A DNA stretch of 38,597 bases from Candidatus Palauibacter polyketidifaciens (lineage in GTDB: Bacteria > Gemmatimonadota > Gemmatimonadetes > Palauibacterales > Palauibacteraceae). Where the stretch lies: positions 1 through 38,597 of the forward strand of contig NZ_CANPVO010000002.1 in assembly GCF_947581785.1 (NCBI RefSeq), read 5' to 3'. The first letter of the stretch is position 1. Each line of letters opens with the position of its first letter. Of the stretch, positions 18,293-26,569 are shown one piece after another. A model generated the notes under the pieces. It did not search any database and was not told where the DNA came from. It saw only the letters and a list, made by a program, of their open reading frames with translations. The position numbers were made by a program, and so were the translations under genes.

Positions 18293-19202
18293 GGAGGCTG
18301 CGGGCCTCGAGAAAGCGCCGCAGCGCGGCGACGCACTCCGCCGGCTGTTCCAACTGGAGCAGGTGCGTGGTGTCCGGCAGGAAATCGTATTCGACCGTCT
18401 CTATGTGGCTCAGGTTGAAGGACGGCATGTACGAGAAAGCCAGCGTGGGATCCGAACCGACGACCTTGGTCGGGCATGGTAGCCGGCCCATGTCCACGAG
18501 GAACGCGAACGTGCGCGTGTACGCCAGGATCTGCGCCTCGTATTCGCGCGGACAGCGAAGTTCGTAGCCGGTGCCATCGGGAGACTCGCGGAGTACCGTC
18601 CGGGCCATCAGTTCCGCCGCCCCCGGGACCGCCCGGGTCAGCAGCAGGTGGCGGATGAGTTCGGCGAAGTCCTCCTGATCGCCGAAGCGGTCCGTTCGGC
18701 GCCGAATCGTCGCGGCCAGTTTCTCGGACAGTTCTTCGTACTCGACGTCACCCATCTTCGGTCTGAACATCGGAGGATCGAAGAGAATCCACGCCGATAA
18801 CTCGCCCGTGCGCCCGGTCCCGAGCGACGGCGAAAGGAGCGCCGTCAGGGCCGCGAGGGAATGGAATACGCCGATCGTCCGGGCCCGGCCGTATTGATCC
18901 TCAAGGGCTTCAACGACCCGTTCCTGATCCAGGACCAGGTTGGGAACGTTGTGCCCGGAAGCTGACCCCACCGCGTTCCATCCGTGGTTCCGGATGTCGT
19001 AGAGGAAGAGGTCGAAATCGTCCTGGAGCAGCGACCAGAAAGGATAGTAGAGGTCGATCGCCAAGCCGCTGCCGTGACTCAGCAGCAGCCGTGGCCCACC
19101 CGGATTCCCGTGCCTGCGCAGCTTGGTGACGCTCCCGTCATCGTGACGAACGTCGCATACGGAACGAGGTTCCGGCACCTCCCAGATCGCCTTCGTGGTC
19201 AT
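18288..19202 (-). CDS. Alpha/beta hydrolase, cassette 2
   Basis: This 304-residue paralogue of the hydrolase at 4575-5504 shares the oxyanion segment SHGSGLAIDLYYPFW, nucleophile elbow VFHSLAALT, acid region VVGSDPTLAFSY and catalytic His in TTHLLQLEQP. As in its partner, the elbow lacks the flanking glycines. The ATG at 19202 has no clear Shine-Dalgarno sequence. It is downstream of ACP2 on the same strand, separated by 118 bp containing a strong hairpin, and convergent with the broken permease. It ends at FLEARSLL, without the tail seen in its paralogue. Inferred role: hydrolysis or transfer of an acyl group made by the adjacent PKS, or proofreading of mis-primed carriers. A signal peptide is not evident, so it should be cytoplasmic. 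Confidence 0.85.
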   Translation of the reverse strand: MTTKAIWEVPEPRSVCDVRHDDGSVTKLRRHGNPGGPRLLLSHGSGLAIDLYYPFWSLLQDDFDLFLYDIRNHGWNAVGSASGHNVPNLVLDQERVVEALEDQYGRARTIGVFHSLAALTALLSPSLGTGRTGELSAWILFDPPMFRPKMGDVEYEELSEKLAATIRRRTDRFGDQEDFAELIRHLLLTRAVPGAAELMARTVLRESPDGTGYELRCPREYEAQILAYTRTFAFLVDMGRLPCPTKVVGSDPTLAFSYMPSFNLSHIETVEYDFLPDTTHLLQLEQPAECVAALRRFLEARSLL

Positions 19203-19231
19203 GGCGCGCGTGCAGCAGTCAAACCGACCAA

Positions 19232-19270
19232 GAGCCGGTCCCCCCGGACCTATGCCGGGGGGGGCGGCTC
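19232..19270 (-). repeat. GC-rich stem-loop between ACP2 and hydrolase 2
   Basis: GAGCCG pairs with CGGCTC (6 bp) and CCCCCCGG pairs with CCGGGGGG (8 bp), with a small internal loop (GT opposite GG) and a 7-nt apical loop. No T-run follows on the - strand. It sits at the same position in the gene order as the hairpin at 5568-5602 but with a different sequence, which suggests conserved structure rather than a copied repeat. Confidence 0.6.
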
Positions 19271-19320
19271 AAGTCGGAATCGGAGTCATCAGCCTCGGCG
19301 CCGAGCGCCGTGCCGAGCGT

Positions 19321-19539
19321 TCATTTTGCGGCGGAGTTCAGGTAGTCTGCCAGCTTCCGCAGCGATCCAAGGCACTCCGTGGGGACGGAGACGCCGAAGT
19401 CCTCCTCGACGACTTTCTTGAAGGCCATGGCAGCCATCGACGAGACGCCGATGTCCGGGAGGGTCGCGTCGAAGTTGGGCTCGCGGTCCAGGTCGAGATG
19501 TTCGGCGACGAGCTCCCGCAGGCGACCTTCGGCGGCCAT
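19321..19539 (-). CDS. Discrete acyl carrier protein, cassette 2
   Basis: This 72-residue ACP has the carrier site in DIGVSSMAAMAFKK, where the usual DSL is SSM. The ATG at 19539 has a good Shine-Dalgarno sequence (GGAAAGGA about 8 nt upstream). It lies 134 nt downstream of the Fe/2OG oxygenase gene and upstream of hydrolase 2, all on the - strand. It is paralogous in position, and in the motif change, to the ACP at 5619-5849, though the two differ substantially elsewhere. Inferred role: trans carrier for the acyl chain, and a candidate tether for the substrate of the adjacent oxygenase. A separate role in general fatty-acid synthesis is less likely, because no fab genes are nearby. Confidence 0.88.
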   Translation of the reverse strand: MAAEGRLRELVAEHLDLDREPNFDATLPDIGVSSMAAMAFKKVVEEDFGVSVPTECLGSLRKLADYLNSAAK

Positions 19540-19673
19540 TGATGTGTCCTTTCCGGGGGGTGGCGTGTGGTATCGGGCCCTTGACCAGAATACCGGGAGT
19601 ACTGTCCGACGGCGGGAAACTCTGATAGGGGTAGCGAGACGTCAAGCCTTTCAGGTCGACGGCGTCCCGCCGA

Positions 19674-20669
19674 CTACGAGGCTCCGCTGCCCGTGTGCCT
19701 CCGGATCGTTCGGCGGTCGCGGTCGCTGAAGTAGGCACACTGCGAAATCACGTCGCCGTGTTGCGCCCCGGCTTCGGCGATCTCGATATGCTGGCGCGTG
19801 ACCGGCTTGTACGGGAAGGGTCCCTTCCCGTACTGCTCGGAGGGGAATTCAAGGCACTGTGCCCGGTTCAGGTCGTAGCGCGAAGTCGCATCGACGAAAC
19901 GCATCACGTAGGCCGCACGCTGGGCCAACTCACCTTCGCCGAGCAGGACGCTGCGATGGATGACGCTCTTGTTGAACAGGAATGCGTCGCCCGGTTCGAA
20001 GTCGTCCTCCACGGCCTGCACGTCGAGAAGTTCCTTCATGGCGGGGGAGTTGAGGATCCCCCCTCGGAGACCGAAGTAATCGTCCACGCCCGTCCTCTTC
20101 CCGGCCCGTTCCCGGGCCTTGAGCGCCTCGACGACCGCGAGATCCGCCGGGTAGACGAAGTCGCCCGGCAGAATATGCTGGGGAATGTAGGCCATGCCGC
20201 CCCGCTGTCCGTTCGTATCGATGGGATGAAGCGGCACCCAGAGCGTGCACGCGAACTCCTCGGCGAATTGGTAGCCGAAGCTCTGCACGCCGACATGCCA
20301 CGGGAATCCCTTGTTTACGTTCTTCTTGATCTCGAAGGACAACTCGAACGTGAGAAAGAGGTCACGCCCGGTCAGGTCCGTCAGGGCCCGCCGGAAATAT
20401 GGGCGTTCCAGTAGCTCGAAGATGTCCGCCTTGTCGGCGGCAAAATCGTATTGCGTCCGGCTGAACACCGATTCGGACGCGACGCGGTCCGTGGTTCCTC
20501 GGTTGAATTGAACTTCCATTCCCCGGTTCAATTCGACATCCACGCGATCGAGCAGCGTGCTGACCACGTCGGCGTTGAGGAATCCCTTCAGCTTGACGAA
20601 ACCGTCGCGCGAGAAGTGCTCCACCTGCTCGCGCGCGACGCTGAATTCGGTGTCGAACGGATGGGCCAT
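19674..20669 (-). CDS. Phytanoyl-CoA dioxygenase-like Fe(II)/2-oxoglutarate enzyme with HxG instead of HxD
   Basis: The 331-residue product matches the PhyH fold: an N-terminal helix with FSRDGFVKLKGFL, the first metal site in FPWHVGVQSF, then TLWVPLHPID and GGMAYIPQH, and the distal His238 in FEPGDAFLFNKSVIHRS, followed by Arg251/Arg257 for 2-oxoglutarate. The iron carboxylate expected two residues after His125 is Gly127. In family members of known function, HxD gives hydroxylation, whereas HxG or HxA (WelO5 and BesD; SyrB2) leaves a site for halide. Possible roles: carrier-bound aliphatic halogenation (its neighbour is a discrete ACP), another oxidative reaction, or an inactive protein. The alternative of alpha-hydroxylating branched acyl-CoA is weakened by the missing Asp. 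ATG at 20669 with GGAG about 8 nt upstream; 34 nt after the SDR gene. Confidence 0.85.
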   Translation of the reverse strand: MAHPFDTEFSVAREQVEHFSRDGFVKLKGFLNADVVSTLLDRVDVELNRGMEVQFNRGTTDRVASESVFSRTQYDFAADKADIFELLERPYFRRALTDLTGRDLFLTFELSFEIKKNVNKGFPWHVGVQSFGYQFAEEFACTLWVPLHPIDTNGQRGGMAYIPQHILPGDFVYPADLAVVEALKARERAGKRTGVDDYFGLRGGILNSPAMKELLDVQAVEDDFEPGDAFLFNKSVIHRSVLLGEGELAQRAAYVMRFVDATSRYDLNRAQCLEFPSEQYGKGPFPYKPVTRQHIEIAEAGAQHGDVISQCAYFSDRDRRTIRRHTGSGAS

Positions 20670-20703
20670 GGTTCTTCTCCGGCCAGGGTGCTGCGGGCGA
20701 TGG

Positions 20704-21693
20704 CTATCGGCTTCGAGTAGCGGTAGTTGGCAGAGTATCTCCCGTACCGGGGGAGGGCAACCGACCCTCCTCGTCTTCGGCCGGCTGTCGCCCGAGGATC
20801 AAATCGAAGGCGTCGACAGGGACGACGAGCCGGGTGTCCAACACGTCGGCGAGCGCCGATGGCGTCAGGTCGCGTTCGGAGCGGGCCTCGAAGGCGATGC
20901 CGGGAACCTCCAGCACGCGCACTCGCCGCCCGGACACGTGGAAGATCTGGTTGCGGGCCGGGCAGTCGGCCTCGGCCAGCCACGCCGCGAGAGCGGAGAC
21001 ATGCTCGGGTCCGAAGGGGTCGTACCCGGTCTCGTCCGGCTCGCCCAGCTGATCGGCCCCCGTCATGCCCGCCACCATGCGCGTCCGCGCCGAGGGCGAG
21101 ATCACGTTCGAGCGGACGCCGTACGGGGCTCCCTCGATGGACAGGACCTTGGAGAGGCCGATGACACCCATCTTCGCGGCCCCGTAGTTCGCCTGCCCGA
21201 AGTTGCCGCAGAGTCCGGAAGAAGAGGTCGTGTGGATGACGGAGGCGGCGCGGGGGCGGCCGGCCTTCGCCTCGGCGCGCCACCAGGCGAGCGCGTGGCG
21301 GCTCGGAGCGGCGTGGCCCTTGAGGTGGACGGCGACGACCGCGTCCCACTCGTCCTCGGACATGTTGAACAGGGCCCGGTCCCGAAGGATGCCGGCGTTG
21401 TTCACCAGGATGTCGAGCCCGCCGAACGATTCGACCGCCAGGGCGATGAGGTCGTGGGCGGCGGTCCAGTCGGAGACGTCGTGACGGCTGGCCACGGCCC
21501 GGCCGCCGCCGGCCCGGATCTCGTCGCAGACGGATTCGGCCGGGCCGGCATCGGCGCCGTCGCCGCCGACGCCCGTGCCGAGGTCGTTGACGACGACGCT
21601 CGCCCCGCCGGCCGCCAGGGCGAGCGCGTGGGCCCGGCCGATGCCGCGGCCGGCGCCCGTCACAATCGCCACGCGTCCGGCCAGGCGGCTCAC
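20704..21693 (-). CDS. SDR oxidoreductase, (3R)-hydroxyacyl-CoA dehydrogenase-like
   Basis: This 329-residue protein is a classical short-chain dehydrogenase. It has the nucleotide motif TGAGRGIGRAHALALAAGG (residues about 12-30), VVVNDLG, NNAGILRD and the active-site set Ser, then YGAAK (Tyr and Lys). The opening sequence and VVVNDLG resemble the dehydrogenase part of peroxisomal MFE-2/17beta-HSD4 and bacterial relatives, which oxidise (3R)-3-hydroxyacyl-CoA. About 70 residues follow the core fold, rich in acidic residues near the end; their function is unknown. GTG start with GAGGG upstream. It sits 31 nt after the aminotransferase and 34 nt before the HVG oxygenase, so it belongs to the same transcript. 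The true substrate may be a 3-hydroxyacyl group on CoA or ACP. Confidence 0.85.
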   Translation of the reverse strand: MSRLAGRVAIVTGAGRGIGRAHALALAAGGASVVVNDLGTGVGGDGADAGPAESVCDEIRAGGGRAVASRHDVSDWTAAHDLIALAVESFGGLDILVNNAGILRDRALFNMSEDEWDAVVAVHLKGHAAPSRHALAWWRAEAKAGRPRAASVIHTTSSSGLCGNFGQANYGAAKMGVIGLSKVLSIEGAPYGVRSNVISPSARTRMVAGMTGADQLGEPDETGYDPFGPEHVSALAAWLAEADCPARNQIFHVSGRRVRVLEVPGIAFEARSERDLTPSALADVLDTRLVVPVDAFDLILGRQPAEDEEGRLPSPGTGDTLPTTATRSR

Positions 21694-21724
21694 GCCCGGA
21701 TGCCCTCGTCCGCGGTCCGCCGGG

Positions 21725-23080
21725 TCAGCCGTCGATCCGCCGGCAGGCGGCCGCGAGGCGGCGGATGCCCTCCGCCATCTCGTCCTCCGCGATTAGGAGC
21801 GACGGCCCGATCCGGATCACGTGCCCGTTCAGCCCGCCGCGGCCGATGAGCAGGCGCTCCTCGCGCGCCGCCTCGAGCAGCGCGCCGGCCCGCTCGCCGT
21901 CCGGCGCTCTCCCGGCACGGTCCTCGACCATCTCGATGCCCTGCATCAGCCCCATGCCGCGCACCTCGCCGATCCAGTCGTGCGCGCTCTTCAGCGTCTC
22001 CAGCCCGGCGCGAAGCTGCGCCCCCCGCTCGGCGGCGCGGGCGGGCGCGTTCTCGCTCTTCATCACGCCCAGCGTCGCGCCCATCGCCGCCATCGAGATC
22101 GAGTTGCCCCCGTACGTCGAGATCGACGGCCCCTGCCACGCCTCGGCGATCTCGGGCCGCGTGACGGTCGCCCCCACGGGGAATCCGTTCGCGATCCCCT
22201 TCGCCATCACCATGATGTCCGGCTCGACGCCCCAGTGCTCGATTCCGAACCAACGGTCCCCGGTCCGGCCGAACCCGGCCTGCACCTCGTCGATGATGAA
22301 CAGGCCGCCGTAGCTCCGGATCACCTCGGCCGCCCTTCGAAAATACTTGGGAGGCGGCACGATGACGCCGGCCACGCCCTGGATCGTCTCGGCGAAGAAG
22401 GCGGCCGGCTTCCCGCCCGTCGTCGTCTCGATGACCTCCACGAGGTCGTCGATGAAGAAGTCCGTCGCCTCGGGACCCGCTCCGACCGGAGACCGGTAGA
22501 GGTACGGCGACCGCGCGTGGACGATCCCGTCGACGCCCCCGCCGGGGAGACGCCAGGCGCCCTGCGCCGTCATGTGGCTCGTGAGCGTGCTCCTGCCGGA
22601 GTAGGAGAGCCGCAGCGCGACGATCTCGTGACGACCCGTGTACAGGCGCGCCGTCGCGACCGCGGACTCCACCGCCTCCGTGCCGCTGTTCGTGAAACAT
22701 GTCGTCCGGAGGGCGCCCGGCGTGATCTCCGCCAGCGAGCGCGCGGCTTCGATCTGGCCTTCCGTCACGTAGAGCGCCGAGGTGTGTCCGAGCCGCTCCA
22801 TCTGTGCGCGCGCCGCCGCCACGACGGTCGGGTTGCAGTGGCCGACCGACGTCGTGAGGATGCCCGCGAACAGGTCCAGGTACTCATCGCCGTCCACGTC
22901 ACGGACCCAGACGCCCTCTCCTTCGGCGAGGGCCAGCGGGTCGCCGTAGTAGGGACGGACCCAGGGGTACAGGAAGTCGCTCTGGGCCGCGGTCAGCGCC
23001 CGCGTTCGGGATTCCGCCACGGGCGCGGCGCCGGCGGCGTGCGCCGAGGATGTCTGCGGGGCGGTCTGTACGTTGCTCAC
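21725..23080 (-). CDS. Class III PLP-dependent aminotransferase
   Basis: This 451-residue protein has the full class III fold: LFAGILTTSVGHCNP near the substrate entrance, TNSGTEAVESAV for the phosphate, IIDEVQAGFGRTG with the PLP-binding Asp, and the Schiff-base Lys in VMAKGIANGFP. It is closest by pattern to the 4-aminobutyrate, alanine-glyoxylate and beta-alanine transaminase groups; substrate specificity cannot be fixed from sequence. The frame is open about 180 bp further upstream into the 3-hydroxyacyl-CoA dehydrogenase gene, but the GTG at 23080 is chosen because AGGAGA lies 6 nt before it and it leaves a 22-nt gap. In this operon it may supply or remove an amino group on a carboxylic intermediate (inference). 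Confidence 0.9.
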   Translation of the reverse strand: MSNVQTAPQTSSAHAAGAAPVAESRTRALTAAQSDFLYPWVRPYYGDPLALAEGEGVWVRDVDGDEYLDLFAGILTTSVGHCNPTVVAAARAQMERLGHTSALYVTEGQIEAARSLAEITPGALRTTCFTNSGTEAVESAVATARLYTGRHEIVALRLSYSGRSTLTSHMTAQGAWRLPGGGVDGIVHARSPYLYRSPVGAGPEATDFFIDDLVEVIETTTGGKPAAFFAETIQGVAGVIVPPPKYFRRAAEVIRSYGGLFIIDEVQAGFGRTGDRWFGIEHWGVEPDIMVMAKGIANGFPVGATVTRPEIAEAWQGPSISTYGGNSISMAAMGATLGVMKSENAPARAAERGAQLRAGLETLKSAHDWIGEVRGMGLMQGIEMVEDRAGRAPDGERAGALLEAAREERLLIGRGGLNGHVIRIGPSLLIAEDEMAEGIRRLAAACRRIDG

Positions 23081-23102
23081 GAGTGTCTCCTGACGGTAGG
23101 CG

Positions 23103-23960
23103 TCAATCCCAGCGGTAGAAGCCTCGTCCGCTCTTCCGGCCCAGGCGGCCCGCCGCCACCATCCGCTCGAGCAGAGCCGGGGGTTCGAACACCGGCGACC
23201 CCAGCGCCTCGTGCAGGTAGCGGGCGATGTCGAGCCGGACGTCGAGCCCGACGAGATCTCCAAGTTTCAGCGGTCCCATGGGGTGGCGGTAGCCGAGCAT
23301 CATGGCGGTGTCGATGTCCTCCGGGCTCGCCACGCCCTCCTCCACCATGCGGATCGCCTCCAACCCGAGGGCAAGCCCGAGCCGCGACGAGGCGAACCCG
23401 GGCGAGTCGGCGATGACGACCGGCGTCTTCCCGAGGCGTTCGGCGACCTCGCGGGCCCTCGCCACGGTTTCGTCGGACGTCTCCGCCCCGCGCACGATCT
23501 CGACGAGCGCCATGATGTGGACGGGGTTGAAGAAGTGCATCCCAACCACGCGGCCGGGCGACGGAAGTCCCTCCGCGAGCGCGGTGATGGACAGGGAAGA
23601 AGTGTTCGTGGCGAGCAGGGCGCCGGCGGCGGCCGCCTCCCCGCACCGGGCGAGGACCTTCTGCTTGAGATCCAGCCTCTCGGGCACGGCTTCGATCGCG
23701 ATCCCGACCCCGTCGGCCGCCTCGCCCAGGTAGCGGCTGTACGACAACCCCCCGAGCGCGCGCTCGCGCTCTTCGGGCGTGACCTTCCCGCGCTGGATCC
23801 CCTTGCGGAGGTTGGCCTCGATGCGCTCGCGCGCCGTCTCCAGCACGTCGGGCATGACGTCGAACAGACGGGTGTCGTAGCCGGCCATCGCCGCGACCTG
23901 GGCGATTCCGTGCCCCATCGTGCCGGCCCCGAGCACGGCCAGCGCCGGACGGGCCGTCAT
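23103..23960 (-). CDS. 3-hydroxyacyl-CoA dehydrogenase (PaaH/Hbd type)
   Basis: This 285-residue protein has the NAD motif GAGTMGHGIAQ at the N terminus, an acidic residue (FDVMPD) for NAD preference, TNTSSLSI, the catalytic His in MHFFNPVHIMALVE, SPGF and the C-terminal dimer domain ending KSGRGFYRWD. This is the short, stand-alone form acting on (3S)-3-hydroxyacyl-CoA, as in butyryl-CoA metabolism or 3-hydroxyadipyl-CoA oxidation in phenylacetate degradation. The ATG overlaps the GNAT stop codon (ATGA), so translation is probably coupled. Because the operon also has a 3-oxoadipyl-type thiolase and a PaaG-like enzyme, PaaH is the favoured reading. Ordinary beta-oxidation is the alternative. 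Confidence 0.92.
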   Translation of the reverse strand: MTARPALAVLGAGTMGHGIAQVAAMAGYDTRLFDVMPDVLETARERIEANLRKGIQRGKVTPEERERALGGLSYSRYLGEAADGVGIAIEAVPERLDLKQKVLARCGEAAAAGALLATNTSSLSITALAEGLPSPGRVVGMHFFNPVHIMALVEIVRGAETSDETVARAREVAERLGKTPVVIADSPGFASSRLGLALGLEAIRMVEEGVASPEDIDTAMMLGYRHPMGPLKLGDLVGLDVRLDIARYLHEALGSPVFEPPALLERMVAAGRLGRKSGRGFYRWD

Positions 23961-24475
23961 TCGATCCAGTCCTCCGGGTTCATCTCCGGTTCGGGGCGGA
24001 GCGAGTACCGGCGCACGACCTCGATGGCCTCGAAGCCGAGGTCGTCGGCGAGCGCGTTCGCGATCAGGTTGTCCGCTCCGGTGAAGAGGCGCACCTCGTG
24101 GATGTCCCAATCCGCCGCCCACTCGAAGGCGGCGCGCAGCAGGCGCCCCAGGTTCCCCTTGCGCCGCTCCTCCCGTCTCACGAACGGGGTCTGGATGCGC
24201 ACGTAGCGGGGCGGGTCGAACAGAGGCTCGTTCTCTTCCACGAAGCAGACGAGCATGCCGTCGAGCCCGCCGTCTTCCGCCTCCAGGACGAAGACGACGC
24301 TCGTGGCCTCTTCGATGTGACGGCGGAACATGCCCGCGCGCGTCTCGATGGCGTCCGTGCGGAGCCGCCGGTAGGCGGGATTGAGGGCATGAATGCGCAT
24401 GTACCGGGTCCACATGGCGACGAGTTCATCGATGTCGCCGACCCGAGCCTGTCGAACCGTGGCGGTCTCAGACAC
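23957..24475 (-). CDS. GNAT-family N-acetyltransferase
   Basis: This 172-residue single-domain GNAT starts with VRQARVGDIDELVAMW (strand 1 and helix 1). The acetyl-CoA loop lies in RREERRKGNLGRLLRAAFEWA (positive pyrophosphate-binding turn), followed by VRLFTGADNLIANALADDLGFEAIE, the usual final helix and strand. It overlaps the upstream isomerase gene by 8 bp and the downstream dehydrogenase gene by 4 bp, so it is fully embedded in the acyl-CoA operon. Its substrate is unknown. An amine made by the aminotransferase of the same operon, a protein lysine, or a small-molecule detoxification target are all possible. Confidence 0.85.
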   Translation of the reverse strand: MSETATVRQARVGDIDELVAMWTRYMRIHALNPAYRRLRTDAIETRAGMFRRHIEEATSVVFVLEAEDGGLDGMLVCFVEENEPLFDPPRYVRIQTPFVRREERRKGNLGRLLRAAFEWAADWDIHEVRLFTGADNLIANALADDLGFEAIEVVRRYSLRPEPEMNPEDWIE

Positions 24476-25304
24476 GCGTACCCGCCTCCGTCGTTGCAGG
24501 GTGTTCGACCTCGCCGCTCCTCCCGAACCGTGGCGGCCGCTTCTCGACGAACGCCCGGACGCCCTCGAGCGCGTCCGCGGACTCGAAGCAGGCCTTCTGC
24601 GCGGCCGTCTCGTAGTCGAGCATCTCCTCGAACGTGGACGAGAGGGAGCGCTGCACCGCCTGCTTCGCGAGCCGGAGGGGCAGCGTCGGCTTGCGCGCCA
24701 GCCTGCGCGCCCAGTCGCGGGCCAGCGGCATGAGTTCGTCCGCGGGGACCACGCGGTTCACGAGGCCGATTCGCTCGCACTCGGCGGCCGGAACCATCTC
24801 CGCGAAGAAGAAAAGCTCCGCGGCGCGTGCCGGACCCACGAGGCGGGGCACGGCGTAGGTCCCGCCCCAATCCGGGTGGAGGCCGATGCGGTTGAAGGTC
24901 TGGCCGATCGACGACGTCTCGGAGGCGAGCCGGAGGTCGCAGGCGAGGGCGAGGTTCGCTCCGCCGCCCGCCGCGGGCCCGTTCACCGCGGCGATCACGG
25001 GCTTCGGCATCTCCCGTATCGCCGCCGCGACCCGGCGTCCCGCTTCGACGAGCGCGACGGCCTCGTCGACGGCCTGCGTCTCGATGAGCCGGGTGAGGTA
25101 CTTGACGTCGGCGCCGGCGCAGAATGCCCGCCCGGTCCCGGTGATGATGACCGCGCGCACTCCGTCGTCCGCGCCGAGCGTCTCGATCCCGCGGGCGATC
25201 TCGCTCCGCATCTTCCCGATGAAGGCGTTGAGCTTGTCCGGCCGGTTGAGCGTGAGGGTGCCTACGCCGTCCTCGGTCTCGATCAGGACGTGTGCCGCGC
25301 TCAT
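24468..25304 (-). CDS. paaG: Crotonase-fold enoyl-CoA isomerase, PaaG-like
   Basis: This 278-residue crotonase has the CoA-site motif [10 protein letters not shown] and oxyanion region [16 protein letters not shown]. The two glutamates used by classical hydratases are absent: the first site reads GGGANL (Asn), and the second lies in [18 protein letters not shown] without Glu. This pattern is typical of PaaG-like isomerases, which use a different acid. In phenylacetate degradation PaaG converts 1,2-epoxyphenylacetyl-CoA to the oxepin and shifts double bonds later in the pathway. ATG at 25304, 16 nt after the thiolase stop, with a GC-rich purine Shine-Dalgarno. It may instead be a delta3,delta2-enoyl-CoA isomerase; the symbol is by resemblance and operon context only. 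Confidence 0.75.
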   Translation of the reverse strand: MSAAHVLIETEDGVGTLTLNRPDKLNAFIGKMRSEIARGIETLGADDGVRAVIITGTGRAFCAGADVKYLTRLIETQAVDEAVALVEAGRRVAAAIREMPKPVIAAVNGPAAGGGANLALACDLRLASETSSIGQTFNRIGLHPDWGGTYAVPRLVGPARAAELFFFAEMVPAAECERIGLVNRVVPADELMPLARDWARRLARKPTLPLRLAKQAVQRSLSSTFEEMLDYETAAQKACFESADALEGVRAFVEKRPPRFGRSGEVEHPATTEAGTRV

Positions 25305-25320
25305 GCCGAACCCGCCCGCT

Positions 25321-26541
25321 TCATGCCGTCTCCGCGTCGCGGTGCACGAGAAGGGCGATCCCCTGGCCGACACCGATACACATCGTGACGAGCCCATGGG
25401 ACGCGTCCCGCCGACGCATCTCGTGGACGAGCGTCGTGAGGATCCTGGCGCCGGAGCAGCCGAGGGGATGGCCGAGCGCGATCGCACCCCCGTTCACGTT
25501 CACGCGGTCCGGATCGAGGCCGAGTTCGGCAATGCAGGGCAGCGCCTGCGCCGCGAACGCCTCGTTGAGTTCAACCAGGTCGAGGTCATCGACCGTAAGT
25601 CCATCTCTATGAAGAGCTTTACGGGTTGCCGGAACCGGTCCGATGCCCATCCGATGCGGCTCCACACCGGCGACGGCGGAGGCCCCCACTGTCGCCAGCG
25701 GCTCAACGCCAAGCTCGTTCGCGGCGCCGCGGCTGGCGATGAGGACGGCGGCCGCTCCGTCGTTGATGCCCGACGCGTTTCCCGCCGTCACGGTGCCGTC
25801 GGCCCGGAAGGCGGCGCGCAGGCGGGCGAGTTGCTCCGGGGTCGTGCCGGGACGGGGGTGCTCATCGCCCCCCACCCGCAGCGTGTCGCCCTTCCGCTGT
25901 GGAACCTCCACCGGCACGATCTCGCCCGCGAACCGGTCCGCCTCGATCGCGGCGGCGGCGCGGCGCTGGCTCTCCGCCGCGAAGGCATCCTGCTCCCCGC
26001 GTCCAACGCCGTGATCCTCCGCAACGACCTCCGCGGTCTCGGCGAGCGGGATCGTCCACCGCTCGGGCATGGCGGGGTTCGCGAAGCGCCATCCGACAGT
26101 GGTGTCCGCAATCTTCGGTGGCACCCGCGAGAAGGCCCGGTCCGTCTTGAGCATGACCCACGGCGCCCGCGACATGCTCTCGACGCCGCCCGCGATGAAC
26201 ACGTCGCCCTCGCCGGCCCGGATCGCGTGCGCCGCGGTGACGACCGCCTGCAGTCCCGACCCGCAGAGCCGGTTCACGGTCTGGCCCGCGACCTCGACCG
26301 GGAGTCCGGCCAGGAGTCCGGCCATCCGGGCGACGTTGCGATTGTCCTCGCCGGCCTGGTTCGTACAGCCGGCGATCACGTCCTCGACGCGGTCGGCCGG
26401 GACGCCGGTCCGCTCCACGAGGGCGCGGATCGCGTGCGCCAGGAGGTCGTCGGCCCGAATCGACGAGAGCGCGCCGCCCGCGCGCCCCACAGGCGTGCGG
26501 ACGGCGTCAATGATGACCGGCGTGCGATCCGCGTCCCTCAT
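25321..26541 (-). CDS. paaJ: Acetyl-CoA acyltransferase, 3-oxoadipyl-CoA thiolase type
   Basis: This 406-residue thiolase has the nucleophile Cys in [10 protein letters not shown], His in [11 protein letters not shown] and the second Cys in [27 protein letters not shown] and VGWRFANP are characteristic of the PaaJ/PcaF group, which cleaves 3-oxoadipyl-CoA to succinyl-CoA and acetyl-CoA at the end of the phenylacetate or beta-ketoadipate routes. ATG at 26541 with GGAAG upstream is preferred over the open frame beyond it, because the conserved start [17 protein letters not shown] fits the family. It is the second gene of the operon, 28 nt after the crotonase. The alternative is a general 3-ketoacyl-CoA thiolase. 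Confidence 0.88.
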   Translation of the reverse strand: MRDADRTPVIIDAVRTPVGRAGGALSSIRADDLLAHAIRALVERTGVPADRVEDVIAGCTNQAGEDNRNVARMAGLLAGLPVEVAGQTVNRLCGSGLQAVVTAAHAIRAGEGDVFIAGGVESMSRAPWVMLKTDRAFSRVPPKIADTTVGWRFANPAMPERWTIPLAETAEVVAEDHGVGRGEQDAFAAESQRRAAAAIEADRFAGEIVPVEVPQRKGDTLRVGGDEHPRPGTTPEQLARLRAAFRADGTVTAGNASGINDGAAAVLIASRGAANELGVEPLATVGASAVAGVEPHRMGIGPVPATRKALHRDGLTVDDLDLVELNEAFAAQALPCIAELGLDPDRVNVNGGAIALGHPLGCSGARILTTLVHEMRRRDASHGLVTMCIGVGQGIALLVHRDAETA

Positions 26542-26569
26542 CGCTGCTTCCGTACCCGCCGTCCCGGTC

